From: Pontibacter sp. SGAir0037
GTDB lineage: Bacteria; Bacteroidota; Bacteroidia; Cytophagales; Hymenobacteraceae
DNA: 64,000 nt
Reading direction: 5' to 3'
NCBI RefSeq assembly: GCF_005491705.1
Contig: NZ_CP028092.1
Coordinates: forward strand, 2,170,001 to 2,234,000
Made by a program: the position numbers and the translations under genes
Notes under the pieces: model-generated
Told to the model about the DNA's origin: nothing
Databases searched by the model: none
What the model saw: only the letters and a program-made list of their open reading frames with translations
In this document: positions 62,001 through 64,000 of the stretch, piece by piece
Layout of the letters: every line of letters starts with the position of its first letter
Numbering within the stretch: the stretch's first letter is position 1

Positions 62001-62478
62001 GGTATAGCAGATCCCCGTTGTGCGTCCCGATCCAGAGCCTGCCCATGCCATCTTCTACCAGAGTGGTAATTCTGGAGTCGACGATCTGCTCTGAAAGATC
62101 CACTACCTCTGCCCTGTTATGATGCACCCGAACAAGCGCATTATCGCTGGCGGCCCAGATGCCTCCTTTGGCAGAAGGGGCTATAGCATAAAACGCGCTC
62201 GAAGATAAACCAGGAAGGTTGTTTTCTTTATAAACCAGCAGTTCATGGCCGTCAAACCGAACCAGCCCTTCTTCTGTGGCAGTCCAGAGAAAACCTTCGT
62301 CGTCTTTCCTGATATCGAAAACAGTGTTCTGAGGCAGGCCGCTTTTGTTATCCCAGATCTGCACCACAAAAGATGGTTCGAACCAGGCGCTTATATTTTG
62401 CTGTGCACTCAGCTGTCCGCCACAAAGGTAAAGCAGCCACAACAAGCACCAATAGCGACGGAATAATGGCAAACCCAT
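59083..62478 (-). CDS. Reg_prop/Y_Y_Y sensor with two PAS domains and DHp-like end
   Basis: 1131 residues from the ATG at 62478, chosen for the signal peptide (MGLPLFRRYWCLLWLLYLCG, cleaved near LSAQ). A large periplasmic part has about ten Reg_prop propeller repeats (GLPQNTVFDIRKDDEGFLWT and similar), a Y_Y_Y domain (about 660-730) and one membrane span (about 745-765). Two cytoplasmic PAS domains follow, and a final helix pair with SHIVRAPLARILGLVNLL, which resembles a HisKA DHp domain including a histidine. The protein stops there, and no HATPase domain follows. So it may sense a polysaccharide or redox signal but cannot autophosphorylate alone. It is convergent with the HPP gene. Confidence 0.88.
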   Translation of the reverse strand: MGLPLFRRYWCLLWLLYLCGGQLSAQQNISAWFEPSFVVQIWDNKSGLPQNTVFDIRKDDEGFLWTATEEGLVRFDGHELLVYKENNLPGLSSSAFYAIAPSAKGGIWAASDNALVRVHHNRAEVVDLSEQIVDSRITTLVEDGMGRLWIGTHNGDLLYHQNKAFHKVKQWPYRKRKSIQVIRTAADGIYIGTDAGLFHLSQDLKQTKAISGFEDNYIRSLAIAPDKSLWIGTKEEGLFHKTTKENVHFTEEDGLPELFISAIEIAPDNSIWIGTLSSGVYRLTKGAFTALAATGLPDDGVRAIHFTEPGLVWLGTAASGLVQLKPADVHMLAEAYPLSGNIILPIYQHPNGDVWVGTGGNGINRISGGRTTVYSRQQGLAANVILSIGGTKEAVYIGTPSGIYKFNLSSEKIDKHITEKDGLASNIVQAIYADTQENVWIGTRFGGLHKLTSDQKISKLQLPQELAGAEFVSIYEDRQHNMWFGTRGGGMVRITPAGAVTHFAGKHGLPSKIIDSFYQDAEGNMWLGTEKGLVCYTGKRFILVDENNGLFFNGIYRILEDKAGAIWLSGTYGLQRIAQEELKKVVREKEKDFRIVAQLFDSSDGMKNSEVNGGIFPAGYTLQDGSLWFPTIDGVAIICPASYRENKAPVNIHIKALRYGNSSPDLDADIHLPQGIRSVEIDYTSVNFSKPSTIRFYYRLKGLQDEWESAGQRRTAYFTSLDPGNYVFEVKAELNGVWSEPAELAFSIKPFFYQTLWFKAVLLLLLFLAGFYVRKFQAKSRHEADLKVLVEARTKELKESNERFHLVNKATSDVIWDYNLVRNQFYVADNFEVLFGHRTDEGLQDLQLWYDNLHPDDSERVTATFQAALEGDATFWKEEYRFRKADQQYAYIRDRGYVLRDESGKAIRMLGAMQDVSRSVEEEQRLKLLESVITNAMDSVVITEAQLDKPGPKIIYVNDAFTRMTGYLKEELIGKTPRMMQGENTDKAELEKLKEALEEGKSCEFEIVNYQKSGREYYAHISVSPVTNHQGVITHFIAIQRDVTERKAYLSAIEHQNARLKEISWIQSHIVRAPLARILGLVNLLQDKRRSPNDQEKLLTYLKSSSQELDSVVQEIVKKAENVNRDNVMEV

Positions 62479-62785
62479 TTGTAAGCTAATTAAACAAGCT
62501 GGTAAGTTAAAAGAATATGCAAATTGTAACTTATTTCTAAGAATACCAGCCTTTTGCATATTTAATTTTTACTATTTAAAACACCTTTAAATAGTTCTAT
62601 TATATATTAAACAAATTAAAGTACAATATACAAAACCTTGAATTTAAGCAAGTAATGTTATAACTTTGATGTTATCTATTGTTCAATTAAGCGGTCTTTG
62701 CAAATTTTAACTTACCTTTAAAATCAGGTAATCTGCACCTTGTGCAATCATACGGTTTTTATTTTCATCTTCAACTAAATAGCTA
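62479..62785. other. non-coding divergent region with a 16-base direct repeat
   Basis: 307 AT-rich bases with the promoters of the propeller sensor (minus) and the metalloprotease (plus). TGCAAATTGTAACTTA at 62518-62533 and TGCAAATTTTAACTTA at 62699-62714 match at 15 of 16 positions. On the minus strand each contains a TAnnnTTTG-like string close to a -7 box, so one may be a promoter or both could be binding sites. Confidence 0.5.
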
Positions 62786-64000
62786 ATGCCAAAACTCTAC
62801 AAGGCCCTAAGTTTGCTTTTGCTTGCGGCTATTACACAAACATCCTGTTCCACTACTAAAGCAACCACCGGTACAGCTCCCGAAACAGCCAAAACAGAAA
62901 ATGCTGAAAAGCCAAAGCAAAGCTCCAGAAGTGGTATCAAAAACTACAGCGACGTCATTACCCGAGAGGCCGTTTCTGACGAAGGGGTTTTTACAGTACA
63001 TAAAGTAGGTGATAAGTATTACTATGAAATCCCGGATTCGCTTCTGAACCGCGATTTCCTTTGGATCACCCGCTTTGCCGGGCTTCCGACCGGGCTCGGA
63101 AACGGCTATATAAATGCCGGATCATCTGTAAATGAGCAGATGGTGGTATGGCAGAAATTCGAGAACAAGATTCTGCTTAAAACAAAGTCATACCAGTCGG
63201 TAGCAGCCGATTCGCTGCCTATTAGTTTATCGGTACAGGTGAACAATTACCAGCCTACTATTTACGCCTTTGATATTGCGGCACTCGCCAGAGATTCTGC
63301 CGGCTATGTGGTGGAGGTTAGCAAATTTCTTCAAAGCGATGTGAAAGCCTTTAGTGGCCTGGACGCGAATATGAGGCAAACGTATAAAGTAAGCAAGCTC
63401 GACGAGAGCCGCAGCTTTATTTCCAGTGCCAAAAGCTTTCCGCTGAACCTGGAGGTAAAGCAAGACTTTACCTACGAGGCAGGCGCACCGCCTTCTAACT
63501 CCGCTACAGGCACTATCAGTCTGCTCATGAACCAATCAATGGTTCTGCTCCCCAAGGTACCTATGCAGCCACGCATCAACGACTACAGGGTTGGCTATTT
63601 CAATGTATCCCAGATTGACTACGGGTCTGAAGCGCTGAAAGCAGATGAAAAGTCGTATATCCGCAGGTGGCGCCTCGAACCTAAAGATGTGGAGGCTTAT
63701 AAACGAGGCGAACTGGTAGAGCCTGTGAAACCGATTGTTTATTACCTGGACCCTGCCACACCTGAAAAGCTGCGCCCTTACATTCGGGCAGGTGTGGAAC
63801 AGTGGCAGAAAGCCTTCGAAACAGCAGGCTTTAAAAATGCCATTCTGGCCAAAGACCCTCCTTCTCCAACAGAAGACCCTGATTTTAACCCTGAAGATGT
63901 GCGTTATTCTGTGATTCGCTACGTGGCCAGCACCACCCGAAATGCAGTAGGGCCGAGTGTGTCTGATCCGCGTTCAGGAGAGATTATTGAAAGCGACATT
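62786..64000 (+). CDS. zinc-dependent metalloprotease lipoprotein (DUF5117/DUF5118), 5' part
   Basis: 405 codons from the ATG at 62786, open to the end of the window, so the 3' part is missing. The signal peptide has lipobox TQTSCS. The sequence follows the large Bacteroidota metalloprotease family: a DUF5118-like start (SRSGIKNYSDVI-type segment after a low-complexity linker), then DUF5117 (YYEIPDSLLNRDFLWITRFAG, and later PIVYYLDPATPEKLRPYI). The zinc-binding HExxH-type site should lie just past the window end, after SDPRSGEIIESDI. It is a cell-envelope protease, role unknown. Confidence 0.88.
   Translation, partial: MPKLYKALSLLLLAAITQTSCSTTKATTGTAPETAKTENAEKPKQSSRSGIKNYSDVITREAVSDEGVFTVHKVGDKYYYEIPDSLLNRDFLWITRFAGLPTGLGNGYINAGSSVNEQMVVWQKFENKILLKTKSYQSVAADSLPISLSVQVNNYQPTIYAFDIAALARDSAGYVVEVSKFLQSDVKAFSGLDANMRQTYKVSKLDESRSFISSAKSFPLNLEVKQDFTYEAGAPPSNSATGTISLLMNQSMVLLPKVPMQPRINDYRVGYFNVSQIDYGSEALKADEKSYIRRWRLEPKDVEAYKRGELVEPVKPIVYYLDPATPEKLRPYIRAGVEQWQKAFETAGFKNAILAKDPPSPTEDPDFNPEDVRYSVIRYVASTTRNAVGPSVSDPRSGEIIESDI

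Noticed and set aside
1..64000. CRISPR arrays, tRNA or rRNA genes
   Set aside because: No regularly spaced repeats and no cloverleaf or rRNA-like sequence were noticed on either strand.

Overview
The window reads as the chromosome of a member of Bacteroidota, most likely of the Cytophagales/Hymenobacteraceae (Pontibacter-like). The grounds are the protein families (ScyD/ScyE lipoprotein, DUF5117/DUF5118 metalloprotease, Reg_prop/Y_Y_Y sensor, Sec-type nitrous oxide reductase), the -7 boxes of the TAnnTTTG type seen at two promoters, and the general absence of Shine-Dalgarno sequences. The genus is an inference. No rRNA, tRNA or CRISPR array was seen.

Region 1 (1-6400) is accessory DNA. It holds the 3' part of a frameshifted IS1182-family transposase, then a run of minus-strand orphan genes (a small lipoprotein, a secreted protein, a cytosolic protein). 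The last two are each followed directly by an attC-like inverted-repeat site (1918-1975, and 4247-4310 plus 2582-2589). The second site is split by a complete IS1182-family element (2590-4246). A tyrosine recombinase gene (5203-6147) reads into this array. Together this looks like an integron-like cassette platform driven by a recombinase that is not a classical IntI.

Region 2 (6400-31950) is mostly ordinary core or stress metabolism: two secreted alpha/beta hydrolases, a GH43-like secreted protein, a ScyD-like lipoprotein, cold-shock proteins, fatty-acid desaturases, YceI proteins, NmrA-type reductases, a serine hydrolase, an SNF2 helicase and a penicillin/AHL acylase. Four families (cold shock, desaturase, YceI, NmrA) each occur on both sides of a serine hydrolase-helicase-acylase core. 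A TetR gene and its neighbouring yceI share a 15-base operator candidate.

Region 3 (32670-39110) carries an acyl-CoA synthetase, a five-PAS histidine kinase and a pair of small esterases.

Region 4 (39140-59060) is a nitrogen-oxide and low-oxygen block. It holds an Rrf2 regulator, an operon of hemerythrin, DUF2249, a haem-copper-oxidase-like membrane protein and a SufT-type protein, a Ric-type Fe-S repair protein, a B12-dependent ribonucleotide reductase, a second oxidase-like membrane protein, and a clade II nos cluster (cytochrome c, nosZ, a membrane protein, nosL, nosD, nosF, nosY). An outer-membrane protein, a ClC channel and an HPP protein lie beyond it. The ric/nrdJ and cytochrome c-nosZ/OMP intergenic regions carry the same palindrome (AATAAAAGA-N8-TCTTTTATT) just upstream of a TAnnTTTG box. 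This suggests one regulon for N2O respiration, nitrosative damage repair and oxygen-independent dNTP synthesis. No nitrate, nitrite or canonical NO reductase gene was seen.

Region 5 (59080-64000) has a large propeller/PAS sensor that ends after its DHp-like helix pair without an ATPase domain, and the 5' part of a zinc metalloprotease lipoprotein that runs off the window.
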